NCBI GenBank assembly: GCA_963210315.1
Contig: OY723257.1
Location: 1,674,001 to 1,738,000 of the forward strand
From: Rhynchopus euleeides
Taxonomy: Eukaryota > Euglenozoa > Diplonemea > Diplonemida > Diplonemidae
DNA length: 64,000 bases
Reading direction: 5' to 3'
The translations under genes and the position numbers were made by a program. Shown here piece after piece: positions 12,262-24,190 of the stretch (position 1 is its first letter; the number at the start of each line of letters is the position of its first letter). Below the pieces are notes generated by a model that ran no database searches, was not told where the DNA came from, and worked only from the letters and a program-made list of their open reading frames with translations.

Positions 12262-12370
12262 CCAGTGTGGACCTCCCAGGTGCAGAGGCCTACACCTCCT
12301 GTGCGACGCCAACCAGGCTTCGAAGAAGCTTGGATGTAGTCTTGTTAGCCAAACTGCTGACCCCTGCGCT
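12262..12370 (+). repeat. Rearranged fragment of the composite repeat
   Basis: Read in the plus direction it matches the reverse complement of 47953-48040: ACCTCCCAGGT, then CAGGCTTCGAAGAAG, then CTGTACCCGGGG. Several small indels have broken the frame. It lies just outside the hAT-like element at 11199-12144. Confidence 0.6.
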
Positions 12371-13493
12371 GTACCCGGGGAAGTGACACAGATGGCATCG
12401 GTTCGCCAGACTCTTTCGCATATTTGTCGAGAAGAGCTTTAGCCTCGCTTCGACACCTTTCATGTGGCAGGGGGGCTGCATGTCGACGGCGTCTGGTCGG
12501 ATGGGGATGTCTGTACAACTTGTTTGTAGTGTTTGGGTTTGTCATTCTTAGTTCCCTGACGCCACCCCGCAGCTCGCTGCGCAGAATAAGTGGCAGTCGT
12601 TTGCTGGAGAAGGGGTCCTGTGCTATCATGTCTCTCCTCCCTTGCGCCAGAATGCTTTGTACTCTGAGAACATCGAGATCCAATGTGGTCCTGCTGTGCA
12701 GAGGTTACATGTGGCACCCGTGTTGTCAGTGTCGTAGGTCGTCTCGAACTGCTGGGTGGTATCCCGTCCAGTGTGGTGAAGTGATGTACCTCCACTGACA
12801 CACCCACTTCTGCATCACCCCTCGAAAGAATCGGTGGTGTCGGTCAGGAACAAATCACATTTTCTGCCTGTTTTGATCTGACTTTGGCGGATTTGGGCGG
12901 AGTTGTGGCCAGAAACTAGGAATCAGACGGGCTTTGGTATCAACCTCCCAAACCAGAAAACACGCTCTGGTTTCCAAAGAAACCACTCGGATATAATCAC
13001 CCTACACCGTGCCCCCTTTCGGAAATCGCATTTACACGTTCCAGCAGCAGACAGCCATCAGACATCAGTGATTTGGTAGTTGGCGAACTGCCTGCAGTGG
13101 AAATGCAGAACAGGTCAGCCACCCATACCAACACAGGCAAAGAGTTGGTAGCCCACCTCCGATGCAGACATCGCTTCTCACAATTTCGACTTTTCGTGAA
13201 GGATACAAGGGTGGAGGGCGAGCACGGTCAGGGAAGAAGAAGGGAGGGGGGAGGCCTGAATCAATAAACCAAGAGCTAACGCTTTGCGACAATTCGTCTT
13301 CGGACAGGTTGGCGTGTAAATGTAAGTCATGACAGAAAACTAATGCAGCCGAGTAAATCACAAGAGAGAAGGTAGCAACGACAGTTTGTGTTCTTCGAAC
13401 GCAGAACACCCCACCAGCCTGCCGGGCGTGTGAAGTGTTCGCAAGGATCCGCACGGTGAAAAGTTGCCTGAGTTGGCTACGCCTAACTTGCAA
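12371..13493. other. No gene seen
   Basis: Short frames on both strands, none with recognisable motifs. Paired AAACCAGA/TCTGGTTT words near 12948-12980 resemble subterminal sequence of other elements in the window. Confidence 0.45.
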
Positions 13494-13663
13494 AAACTAT
13501 CTGTGCCCCCGCTGGATCGTAAAGTGACAGCAAAACGAGACAACAAACCAATTACTGCCGAAAGTTGTTTTGTTGGAACGCAGACCCCGGCAAGGCACAG
13601 ACCCCCGGCTAAAGGCACAGAAAGTTTCCCCAGTTGGCTACGCCGAACTAACAAAACAATTAT
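13494..13663. repeat. Short interspersed element, copy A
   Basis: Closely matches 18194-18397 apart from an internal segment. The ends are imperfect inverted repeats: AAACTATCTGTGCC..GCTGGATCGT against AAACTTTCTGTGCC..GCTGGATCGT. AGTTGGCTACGCC occurs directly before and at the end of this copy (13471 and 13632). Confidence 0.65.
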
Positions 13664-14217
13664 TGTTTGGGGCGCACCCGTGCATAAACAAGTGTATATA
13701 CGCGCACCAACAGTCATTATTTACCGCGGCCTGAGATAGGATAGAGCAAAAACAAGATTTACAAGAGAAACATGATAAATGACAAGGACATGGTAAACCC
13801 TGTGGCGGGTGTCTTCTCCGCGCACGGCCGGGCCAGAGTGGCAAATATCCTTCAAGGCACCATCACATGCCAGACGAGTCAGATCAGGGATCACGATATA
13901 ACAATGCACGGAAGTGATATGTGTGCCCACAGGTGGGTGCTGTGATTTCTGGAAGTCTCAATCATGCCTCTTCCATAAGCTCCGGTCAGGGTGCTTGGAT
14001 ATTTGGTCTTCAGGATCGAAGACACTTCAACCCTGAGACCGGTTCCATATCGAGTAGTCCTCGTTAATTAAATGTGTTGAAAACACCACACAGAACATAC
14101 GATAACCATCACTCTGACTCTTGAGCTGCTTAGATTGTTCACTGTGGGGATCACAGGTGATGTGGTCGGCAGGGGGACTGTATTATTGTGGCTGCTGACT
14201 CGTACTTCACACCGTGA
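13664..14217. other. No gene seen
   Basis: Mixed-composition sequence with only short frames. No repeats or motifs identified. Confidence 0.45.
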
Positions 14218-14633
14218 TTGACGACGTGCCTCTCTGCACCTGATGACCAGACACGTGCATTGTTTCCGGCTCCAAAAGGCGGCATATGCACCAAGCTGTT
14301 CAGGGGCGTGACCCGCATGGCGAAGGTGGTGCGACCACCCCATTTTTCAGTTGTGCAGCGACGGAAGAGCTGCCGAGACTGTTCGCGCGCATTGGCCCGA
14401 AGAAGTGGGACACGGTTGAGTGGCTGTTAATGGTGTACTGTTCCGTAGCATCTGACATAGGTTGGCGGGAGTTCAGCCTCACCGAGACGATGGAAGTTTG
14501 GCTGGAAGGAGCCCGCATCACTGACGCTGTCCGCATGCTGCGGCAGGACACAGCGCTGAGGAGGACTCTGCTGCAAGGCAAGAGGCTGTGCAGTCAAAAC
14601 TGTGAGCCCAAAACTGCAAAAATGGTACAATGA
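14218..14633 (+). pseudogene. Possible DDE-transposase remnant
   Basis: In one frame GICTKLFRGVTRMAK parallels GVCTKLFRRDEKRK of the transposase at 18507-19886, and the DNA shares TGCACCAAGCTGTTC. The frame then breaks. Another frame continues as a helical protein (KKWDTVEWLLMVYCSVASD onward) to a stop at 14633. The short anchor makes the family assignment tentative. Confidence 0.3.
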
Positions 14634-14639
14634 AGACCA

Positions 14640-15683
14640 CACCCCTTGTCCCCTGGATATCAGCCAAAAACCAAAGAAACCAAAGACTTGCACAGGCTAT
14701 CAGAAAGCCAACGGAGACAACCCGGCAGCCCTTTGGGAAGGGAGGATGAGCCCTCTGCGACCCACACTTGGTGACACTTGTTTCTGGAGTGTGCATAATC
14801 TGTTGAGTATCGCATGATTTCCCATTCATGAATCGCGAACTTTGCAATAATGGAGGACACGTGAGTCAAAACAAATCGGGGCGCTATTCATACATCCTAC
14901 TCTGGTTGAGTCTGGCAGAGTTCCGCAGACCAGGTGTGGCTCTATTTTGGGGGTATTTTGGCCAATTTTCGAAATCCTATTTTGGTTTTTTTGCACTTTT
15001 TTTAGGTGCTTTTTTGCACGATTTCTGTGCCTCAGACACAGATTTTGATGTGATTTTTGCGCTATTTTGATTCACTCTGCCTGACCGATGCATACGATTC
15101 GAAAAAATGGCGAAAAAATCGCTATCAACAACGGTGAACGAATGGAGGTAGATGGGGAAGTGGAAGGACACAGCACGCCCTCTCACTGATCGCCATCTGT
15201 ACACTACCTCTCTGTTCAAGGCGGTCAGTGTCACTTGATGGCGCTGCACACAAATCACTGCTACATCCCAGGGCACCTTCCCTTGTGAGAATAGCGGAAC
15301 TTCTGCGGTTGCAGTTTGGTGGTTGAGGCCGGTGGTGATATCACTTTGGTGACTGTGATTCCTTCCCCCTGAGCTCGATCAGATCCAGGTCGACCTGGTG
15401 CTGCGTGGCTCCTGGTGTGTTATCTCTTTGCTTCCTCGCACACATACACGTGGTTCCGCGAATCGCCACGGATGCCCACCAAGTCGAACCCGAAACATGA
15501 TCACGGGTCCACGACAACCCTCTCGAGATGTCATGGCCGCAAGCCCGCAAACCCAATCGCATTCGCAAGGTGGTTCGTCTCTTAGAGATCAGTGCTCGGG
15601 CCCAGCCTCCCGCGAGGGTGCTGGAACCGACATGCCGCAGCCCCGTACGCGCAAGGGCTTGGCTCCAAGACCAGGCACATGCC
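14640..15683. other. AT-rich stretch, no gene seen
   Basis: About 14940-15120 is notably T-rich. GTTGAGTCTGGCAGAGTT at about 14904 resembles the GAGTCTGGCAGACT words at the ends of the 16.2-17.7 kb element. No coding region is supported. Confidence 0.45.
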
Positions 15684-15743
15684 ACAGGGGGGTGTGGGGG
15701 GCGGAGCCCCCCAGCCGCCGGAGGCCACGGTAGCGAACGTCTG
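15684..15743 (+). repeat. Stem-loop module copy 4
   Basis: Plus-orientation copy with GTGTGG in place of GTCTGG near the left end. It ends GAACGTCTG. Confidence 0.85.
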
Positions 15744-15843
15744 TTGGCCTGGCTCCATAGTCGCATACGCTCAAGTACAACACAACTGACAGATAGCACA
15801 TGTCGCATGGGGGGACGATAAATTGTCGCGCAAAGACACGCCA

Positions 15844-15902
15844 CAGGGGGGTCTGGGGGGCGGAGCCCCCCAGCCGCCGGAGGCCACGGTAGTGAACATC
15901 TG
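15844..15902 (+). repeat. Stem-loop module copy 5
   Basis: Plus-orientation consensus copy, 100 bp from copy 4. The 15744-15843 spacer differs from the spacer of the composite repeats. Confidence 0.85.
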
Positions 15903-16170
15903 TTGGTTTGAGCTCGAGAGCAAGCCTCACACCACCGCCCTCCGACCCCCTCTCCACCCCCCAGGTGCAACATTTTTTTGCACCCGGAAAATGTGTTCTT
16001 TTGACTGTTTGAGCACATCCAAGACCGGGAACATAAAAATTTTCTGCCAATACCAAGTAGGGTCACAATAAAATCCAAAGGAAAAAAGTGCAAAAAAATA
16101 GTGCAAAAAATATTTTTCCCCCAAATTCCTATTTTCATTCCGTGAAATAGATACACGCCTGCCGCAGACT

Positions 16171-17728
16171 TTTTATTTTATTTTTTGACTTTTTCTTGAC
16201 TTTTTTTAGTCTGCCAGAGTCAAGAAAAAGTCAAGGAAAAGTCAAAGAAAAGTCAAAAAAAGTCAAAAAGCCAAAAAGTCAAGAAAAAGTCCAAGAAAAG
16301 TCAAAGAAAAGTCCAGAAAGTCAAGAAAAAGTCAAAAAAAGTCAACAGCTCAAAAAAAAGTCAAGAAAAAGTCAAAGAAAAGTCCACAAAAGTCTACAAA
16401 AGTCCGAGAAAAGTCCACAAAAGTCTGCCCAGTGCAGGACTCTTCGACAGAGGGGCGGGGGAGAGAGGATGCCGCTCGAAGCATCTGACGTTGAAAAGAC
16501 AACGGGGGCGGCAACACAGATCCCTGCACATCTACCCGCTCCAGCACGTGCCCCAGGCAGAGGTCTCCCACCTGACGTTCAACGTGCGGGAGGGTGCTCG
16601 GGGACATCATCACGGCGGGGCAGGCAAGGGATGTCCCCAGGTCCGGCTCGGCCCTCTCCAAGGTGCCCACGACTATCTCTTGATCAGATGGGCCTGCCAG
16701 GCGTTCGAGCTCCTTATCCAACGTTGCTTCCTTGGTGGATGGGTTGAGAAATAGGTCACAGAGCCCAGAGCGCGTGCACAAGCAGCTCTTCCTGGTGCTG
16801 TGTGATCGCCAAGAACCCCACAGACATGTACAATGGCCTCGTCGCGGACCCGTCAAAGTTCGCCGCCTCTGCCGATGATATGTCCCATGACGACGAGCTG
16901 GACGCCAGGGTGTGCGACAGGCGGCTCCGGGTCGAGCAGGTCATCAGATGCACGCTGGGGCCAGCTCGACGTCCAGCAGCGTCCCGGGGACGCTAAGGAC
17001 GCCGCCGCGTACCTGCACACCGTCCGGATGTTGCTGGGCGGGCGGACTCGGGTTGAGGTGATCAATCACCTAGATGCGATGTTGTTTTTCTGCTTCTGAC
17101 TGTCACGTTCTGGGCGACGCTGGGGTACTCTGCTGCCCTCGCCTTCCGCACAGAGACTGGTGATAGCTTATGTCAACAAAACGCAAGCATGCCATTCCCA
17201 TGGCACAAAAAGGGTGCCGAGAAGGGCATCCCGAGCACCGGAAACGGAGCTTCCAACGAGACATGAACCACGGAGAGCTGTTCCCGTAAGGCGGTGCGGA
17301 CTACTACATCGCGGGGTTTTCACGGGGGCAAACCGAGCGGGGCGCGCAAGAGAGGGAACTACTGACCTCCACGCGGAATGCCCGACAGGGGTGCCTCAGA
17401 AGAGACCCGTAAACACGCACCCGCGCAACCTGACCCCGGTCAGGCCAGAAGCACTGGGCTGACTTTTGTGGACTTTTCTTGGACTTTTGTAGACTTTTGT
17501 GGACTTTTGTTGACTTTTCTTTGACTTTTTCTTGACTTTTCCTTGACTTTTTTGAGTTTTTTTTTGACTTTTTCTTTTTTTTTCTTTCGCGTATCCGTCA
17601 GGTGGACCACCGGGTGGGGAGAGATCCGGTGTGACTTTTTCGAGTCTGGCAGACTTTTTTAAAAAGTCAAGAAAAAGTCAAAAATCGAGGTCCCCGACCA
17701 AAAGTCTGGCAGACTCTGCCAGACTATG
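16171..17728. mobile_element. Element with inverted arrays of GACTTTTT/AAAAAGTC
   Basis: The left flank (about 16165-16425) is an array of AGTCAAGAAAAAGTC-type repeats. The right flank (about 17465-17580 and 17660-17690) is the same array inverted. Both ends carry AGTCTGCCAGAGTC / GAGTCTGGCAGACT. The middle (about 16440-17450) has mixed open frames, including a minus-strand one at 16,350-16,856 with NPSTKEATLDKELERLAG, but no family I recognise. Exact termini and a target duplication were not resolved. Confidence 0.55.
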
Positions 17729-18193
17729 ATGTATGGCTATTACAATAATTTGCAAACCCGGGCCCGCTTCCGCACCGCCTTGACTCAACAAAAGACTCTT
17801 TAGGGTCTTCCCCGTTGACGTATATAAAACCATTTCTCCGCATACTCTCAACCCTTGACATGTGATGTGGCCGAGCGGGGCTATGTGAACACAGAAGACA
17901 GGCGAGGGGCTGGGGTGAAGGGAACTCAGAGCTAAGAGAAGGGTGGGAAGCGAGGAGGTGGGGCGAAAGGGTGGTGGGATGACGAGGATGGCGTGCGGGT
18001 GCAGGTGGAAGAGGTGGTGGCCCACAGGAAGGCACTGGCCATGTGACGGTGAGGCAGGTGGGGTTGGCATGGAAGACCACGAAAGGGCCAACTTCGCACG
18101 CTCGTAAGCGCAGAAGCTGATCTGTCACTATAATGAGGAGGGTCGCAAAACTGATGCAGCTTTGGCAGGGGCAGAAGCCCGGCCCCACACGGG
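17729..18193. other. No gene seen
   Basis: GT/GA-rich sequence with short frames only. Confidence 0.45.
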
Positions 18194-18397
18194 AAACTAT
18201 CTGTGCCCCCGCTGCATCGTAAAGTGACAGCAAAACGAGACAACAAACCAATTACTGCCGAAAGTTGTTTTGTTGGAACGCAGACCCCACTCTTTGTGTA
18301 CACCACTCCCCGGTCTGATGAAGTGGTGTGAGTGGGGACGCACGATCCAGCTAAAGGCACAGAAAGTTTCCCCAGTTGGCTACGCCGAACTAACAAA
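18194..18397. repeat. Short interspersed element, copy B
   Basis: Partner of 13494-13663. It carries a longer, unrelated middle that itself folds (ACCACT..AGTGGT near 18302-18330). Confidence 0.65.
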
Positions 18398-18481
18398 AAA
18401 CTGACAAGCAATTCACCTGCCACTGTATGACAATGCGATTTGAATTGGTCGAATCCATTGGGGGGGGGGGGATATCCACAG

Positions 18482-20372
18482 CACGGTGGGATCTTGTAAA
18501 TTTTACATGTATAACTACAAGTATAATACATGTACCGTATTCGGAGTCCTCCCTGTCCAGCTGATATACGGTGGCCTAACTTCCCGCTCACACGGACGCT
18601 TCGAGGAGGAGTACCTGGAGACGTACGGGGAAACCTGGCACTTGACTGCCAATCCGAAACACTGGGCGTCCGAAGCAACCACCCTCGAATACATCGAGAA
18701 GGTGTTGGTGCCATACCTCACGGGTGTCAAAGAGACCAAGGGGCTCGGGGAGGAGCAGAAATCCTTGTTGATCATCGACAAGTTCACGGGCCAACAGACC
18801 GAGAAGGTTGCTGCAGCACTCGCAGAGAGCGGCATCGTGACTGTCGATATTCCTCCGGGGTTTACTGCTTTCTTGCAGCCGCTGGACCTGGGCTTCAATG
18901 CCTACATCAAGAAATACCTCCGCGAAAAGTTCTCGAAGTGGTACACCGGTGTCTGCACCAAGCTGTTCCGGCGTGACGAGAAGAGGAAAACCCGTGCCCT
19001 TGCGAAAACTGGCACCCCTTTCCTCTTCGCAGGGATGGGGTCGCATGAAGTGATGGTGTACGATTCGTCCGTGAAGACAGCCGCCTTCCGCAACGCAGTC
19101 CTTGCCGGCACAAGGGCAAGCATCGTGGTGTCTCCGGGTTGTGCGGACTGGGTTCACCCTGGGGACAACGCGAGTGGGTGGTACGCCCTGCGTGCTGTGG
19201 AGCTGTGTCTCAACAGCTACGGCGTGCGGAAGGCCTACCTCCCGAAGGTCAAGGATGCTCTCAACCTGCTCGAGAAGGTGATCCCCACTGACACGGAAGG
19301 CATTCCCGGCGCACAGGATGCTGTTCAGCAGGTGCTGGAGGAACTGCGTTCTGCGAATGGTGACGCTGCGCAGTTCACCGAGGCACAGCGCCTCCCATAC
19401 CCCGCCGCCCAGGCTGCTGTGGGCGCACTCAACCGGGAGTACTACACCAGTGTGAGGCTGATCACCCTGTCCGAGGTGCAGTGGGCCGCGACCCTCACGG
19501 AGATCCGTTCCGGGCCGCTGATCGTGTTCGACGCGGAGAACCTGCATTTCGTGTCGTTCGTCGCCCAGAACCCTGAGCTCGACGACCAGGAGTTGATGGC
19601 TGACCTGGCCAGGACGACGAAGGTGACCGCCGCGGACATGCGCGACCGCCATCTCGCCTGGCTGTGCCGTGGGTTCAGCAAGGTGAAGCCGAGCTCCGTC
19701 GTGAAAACGTTCGTCCGCGCTGGCATCATCGCCGACCCCGGAACGCTCGCAGCAAGTACCGATGATGCTGTTGCTGACTACGACCCTCCAACCGAGGTGC
19801 ACCCGGACGCAGCGCTGACGACCCCCGCAGAATTGGCAGAGATGGAGAGGATCCTGTCGTCACTCGACTTCAGTGCTGAGTGCTGAGCACTGTGCCACAT
19901 CCCCTCTCTCTGTTTATGCCCCTGTAAATGTCCCGCAAACCCGTCACCCTCCCTCTCTTGATGTCCCTTTAGATACTCTGTCTGTATAACTTGTATGTAA
20001 TGTCTTCTCGAGGTGTGGTGGTGGGTGAGTCTCGAGGTGAGTGGTGGTGATCGTGCCCTTTCCACATGCAGGGATGCCTTGCTTCTCTTGCTGGCGTTGG
20101 TTGCGGTGGTGGAGGGAGGGTCCAAAGCTGGGAGGTCGGGAGGCCTACGTGTGGGAGTCTACGGCGTGGCCGCAGTCCGCGCCCCGCAACCCACCAGCCC
20201 GCGGGCGAAAATCGCATTGTCTTTTCCATATTCAGTCCCAATAAATAGTGGACCGTAAAAAAGATGGAACGTTTGGCCTTTTTTTGGGAACTTGGAACAT
20301 TTTTACGTTCCACCCTTTTTCCGTTTACGGTACTTGTAGTTATACATGTAAAATTTACAAGATCCCACCGTG
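18482..20372 (+). mobile_element. pogo/CENP-B-like DNA transposon, 5'-truncated
   Basis: The ends are 42-bp inverted repeats that begin CACGGTGGGATCTTG and end CTACAAGTA. The left copy has an 11-bp insertion before the shared CCGTA that follows. Total length is 1,891 bp. No TA or other target duplication is evident. The interior encodes the C-terminal two thirds of a DDE transposase, and a short inverted repeat of ACGTTCCA-type sequence precedes the right end. The left terminal repeat abuts catalytic-domain sequence directly, so an internal deletion removed the DNA-binding half. Confidence 0.75.
18507..19886 (+). pseudogene. DDE transposase (pogo/CENP-B superfamily), N-terminally truncated
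   Basis: 459 codons from the first ATG, which lies inside the terminal repeat. The frame is also open from there to the left end. Residues 14-26 (GVLPVQLIYGGLT) match the PxQxIYKGKT block of pogo-type DDE domains. Residues 87-98 (SLLIIDKFTGQQ) hold the second catalytic Asp (LLI-D-x-F-x-G). Residues 113-131 (VDIPPGFTAFLQPLDLGFN) match the IPPNxTxxLQPLDVGxN block. The first catalytic Asp and the N-terminal helix-turn-helix/CENP-B domains are missing, so the protein cannot be a complete transposase. The remaining ~330 residues are an intact, GC3-rich frame ending in an acidic tail (DYDPPTEVHPD, LSSLDFSAEC). That suggests recent loss of the 5' part. No intron is needed. Confidence 0.75.
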
Positions 20373-23300
20373 AGTGGTGTCCTTTCAACAAACCGGCACA
20401 CCAGGCCTAACAAACCGTCCACATTATTCCGAAATGCTAACTCAGGGAGGGCCTCAGCCAACCCTGCATGGGTCATCGGGTTCTGAGTGACGGGCCCCGT
20501 TGCCTGGAGGCAGGGATCTGCAACGCTCTCGGGAAATCACTCTCCGGGTAAGGCCCATTGCAGAATCAGTGGGGCTCGGTGGCGCCGGCCTGTCGAGGAG
20601 ATCCAGAATTGCTGCGACACCCGTCCTCGTATCCTGTCATACTGCCCTGTGGTGTGACTCATCCATAGTGCCCTGGGAGTAGCATAGCGTATTAGTGGCC
20701 ACTGCCTGTGGTTGGATCATCCTGGGCTGGGGTGAGTCCCACCTGCCCCCACAGAATCCGTTGGCCGGATGGGGTTTGCCCTGGAAGTGCCTTGGAGTAC
20801 TTGGCAATGTTGCCACGACGAACTTGGTGATATCAACATAGGATTTGTCCTTACTGAAAATTTCCACTTGCCAAGAGGTTCACGTGCCAAGCCACTTGGT
20901 AACACCTCACTCGGACACCGCATGGCCGGAAGCAATGAATATGCGATAAATGCGAGAGAAAGCAAGGCAGGGCAAAGGGGAGCGGGAGGACAGGGAACAA
21001 CCATGTGTGGGTGGGGGTGGGTGGTGGTGGGGGGGCAGAGCAATTGAGAAAATCATGGGATAGACTATCAATGGCAAAGGGCAGGGGGGTGCATAGTGAT
21101 GGAACCGGTAGACCCGCACAACACGCAGTCGCCGCCCTTCCCCCTCCCACGACGCATGACATTTGGCTGTGGTGTCGGCCGCAGTGCCGAACACCAACGA
21201 ATACAAGTGTTGCAGTGCACAACACACCGAGCACACCCTACTCTTGGTGTGATGTGCATGTGTCTAAAAGGGTCTGAACCACTGCGCCCGTACTTCAGCA
21301 CCTCATCACATGATGCTGCAACCTGGCCTGTTTTTTAACATCAACGACAGAGCCTGACGTGGGGGGGCCCAGGCACGACGCACAACGTCGCCCTCGGCGC
21401 ACACACAGAAGGCACTCACAGAGTCTATAATGCGGCCCGCCTTGTTTTTCCCACCGTGGTTGAGCAGCGAGTGGCTATCGTCTGCACAGCGCTGTTGGGC
21501 GTAGCTCTTACCGTACTGACCTCCATATGCCTGGCTTGCAGGGCATCGCAGTGCTGTCAGAAGGCGTTGCACTCATCGAGTACTGACTCACGCTGGTTCG
21601 TAGTCTCGCCACTAGTTTTTGATCTCACAACAACCGTGATCTGGGCTCGGTCTGCCCCGTCTCCTGCGAGCAAGATAAGAGGGGCAGTGTAATCGCCTTG
21701 TTTTTGAAGTCTTGTTGGGGTCGTGCAGCCACAGCTCAGCAGGGCTGCCAACTGCACTGCCCATACTTTTGGCTTTGCCCAGACACACAGATTCAATCCG
21801 ACGGGGGAGGGAGGAGGGGGGGGGGGGGATTCTGAATGCACAGCACCACCACCACACCCCCCTCCCCCCCTTGAACCGCCATACATGGGACCAAAAGCTT
21901 CAAACCAGAAAGCAGTCAGACTTTGCCTCCACTCCCCCCCCCCCTGCCACTCCCGCTCCACCTCCTTCCCAAACCCAAGTTGGCGATACAGTCTAATGCA
22001 GGAACAACCACATGGCCGCCCCATTCTGCTGCCAAGCAGACAGAGGTAAGAAGAGCTGTGACTGTACGCATGTGCTGCACACCAGCAGGGGGGCGGGGAG
22101 GGCGATTTTATTGGCGCCGGGTTGTGTTTCGACACCGGCAACCACCAGCCTGAGGTGCGAGACGACTGCAGGGCTGTTCTTTTTGAATCGGGGTTTTTTC
22201 ATCTCATCACGCCGCACCGACTCGCTGCCGACTTGCAAGAGGACGGGGGCGCATCCGCACCCCCCCCTCCACGCCACCCCACCCCACAACCACCCCCACC
22301 CCACTACCGGGATCCAAGCAGGCCTCGAAGACACCCTCCCTGTTTCGGCCCGTTTGGCCGGGAGTGTGCATATCTTCCTTGGCGAGCCCTCCCGTGTCCC
22401 CCCTCCCCGAGCCCCACATCAACCCCCTAACAAGGGCGCAGCCCTTATTAGCCCGACCGACCTGTTGCCACACGGGCAACCCCCAACCGAGCAGAGGCTA
22501 CCTGGGTCCGTCCAGAGGGGGATCCGGTGCCTTGCAGAATGTAGAACCGGGTGATAGTATGATTAATTAGGAGACGGCGAAGCCGTGAGACACCACGGGT
22601 CGAATAAACGTACCGAAAAGTACGTTCATTCGACCCCCCCCACTCCCGTTAAGCCTTTTTGGGTCCGAAGGCAACCGTTAGAAGTATCATTGTATGAGAG
22701 ATAGTGCCGTTTGATGTACCAATAAATAAAACCCGTGTGCCGACCGTGGCACCCATGTTTGTTTTGGATAGATCGGCCCCTTCTGCACTTCTTTGAGTGA
22801 CGAGAAGAAAACCGACCCGACAGTGTTTCTCCAGGATGCCTCATATGGGGGGCAAAACCTAAACCTGACCCCAACACCCGTACCGGGTGACCCGATATAC
22901 CTTGAAACCTGTACCGGGGGGCATCGTGCATACACCTGTATGCGCCCCATGTGTGTTTTGGTTTTGACAACCACAGTCCTGGCGTAGGGTACGACCAGGG
23001 CAGTGGTGTGCCACAACATCACCTGGAGGCGATGTGACCCTATGAAGTTCTACCCAATAGTAGTGTATCGTATCGATGGATCATCCTCCAACCCATAGAG
23101 ATAACCAGCAGGATGGGCGGCGTGTTCGAAGAACAGTGCACCAACCTGTGCCTCAGCCACAGCAGACACCGAGCATCAGCAGAGCTGACACCGGCCGCTG
23201 TTCTACCTTGACCCCGCCCCCCCTCTCCAAGAAGATCCACAACACCGCCCTGCATTGCAGTGGGTGTCTTTTGAAACCGCGTGGATCATGGCGCATGCCA

Positions 23301-23690
23301 AGAGCTGCCATACAACCCTCCACACCGCCACCCCACCCACCCCCTGTTTACCCCCCGCATCCCCCCCGCTCGGCAGCCAGACAGGCATCGCACACCGCTG
23401 AGGCGAACGTGCTGTGGGCTCCGGCTGCATCCCCCATCTCCCCTGTCGCTCTGCGGCGATACGGCGTGCGGCGTGGCGCCCTGAGGCGCCACCCCTCCTC
23501 TCTCTCGCTCACCCCTCGGCTGCTTCTGCTTTTCCCCCGCAGCGCCTGCCCTTAAGGGGGGTCCCTTGAGTGCGGGCTGCGTTGTTCCCCTCCGGGGGTG
23601 GAGCCGCTGGCCGTTGTGCTGAGAGACAACTGCTGCGCGCTGCACCGCCGGCACATCGAGGCCGTTATCCGCGGAGCGAGATGACTGCCT
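20373..23690. other. Homopolymer-rich intergenic region
   Basis: No gene is supported. It contains many G, C and GT/CA-rich tracts (for example about 21,010-21,050, 21,800-21,870 and 22,260-22,310) that generate long meaningless open frames. A clean hairpin GTCGAATAAACGTAC / GTACGTTCATTCGAC lies at about 22588-22636, next to a C-run. Confidence 0.55.
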
Positions 23691-23699
23691 GATGGTGAT

Positions 23700-24190
23700 A
23701 CCCCCCAGCTGCGCATCGAGGTCCTTCTGCTGCTGCTGCTGCTGCGTTACCCACCCCACCCCACCCCACCCCGCCCCCGCGGCGTTGTCGTCGTTGCTGC
23801 TGGCGTCGTTCAAACCAAAAAAAACCCCCCCACACACCCCGCCCCGTTCCCAGGCATCGCGTCGGTCGTTTGTCGTCGGAGCTGCTTCGTCGCGCCACCC
23901 GCCCACCCCTCATCCCACCCCGGTGTCGTCATGCTGCTGCTGCTGCGGCTTGCTTCTCAAACCCCCTCCACCCACCCACCCCCAGCGCGGCATGAGAGAG
24001 GCTGTTGCCTTCGTCGGCGTCGTCGTTGTTGCCCCACCCGCACCCACCCCACCCCAGTCAGTATGATGCTGCTGCTGCTGCTGGCACTGCTTGCTTCTCA
24101 ACCCCACCCCCCAACCCACACCCCAGCGCGGCATGAGGGCGTCGTTGTCGCTGTTGTTGCTGTTGTCGTCGTAACCCCCACCACCCCCCA
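23700..24190. repeat. Minisatellite, ~130-bp unit
   Basis: About three imperfect units. Each has a CTGCTG block, a GCTTGCTTCTCAA segment, CCACCC runs, CAGCGCGGCATGAG and a GTCGTCGTTGTT block. The trinucleotide blocks produce Leu- or Ser-rich open frames that I do not regard as genes. Confidence 0.6.

Noticed and set aside
18482..20372. TA target-site duplication expected for a pogo/Tc1-type element
   Set aside because: The bases next to both inverted repeats do not match as TA or any other short direct repeat, so I did not claim one.
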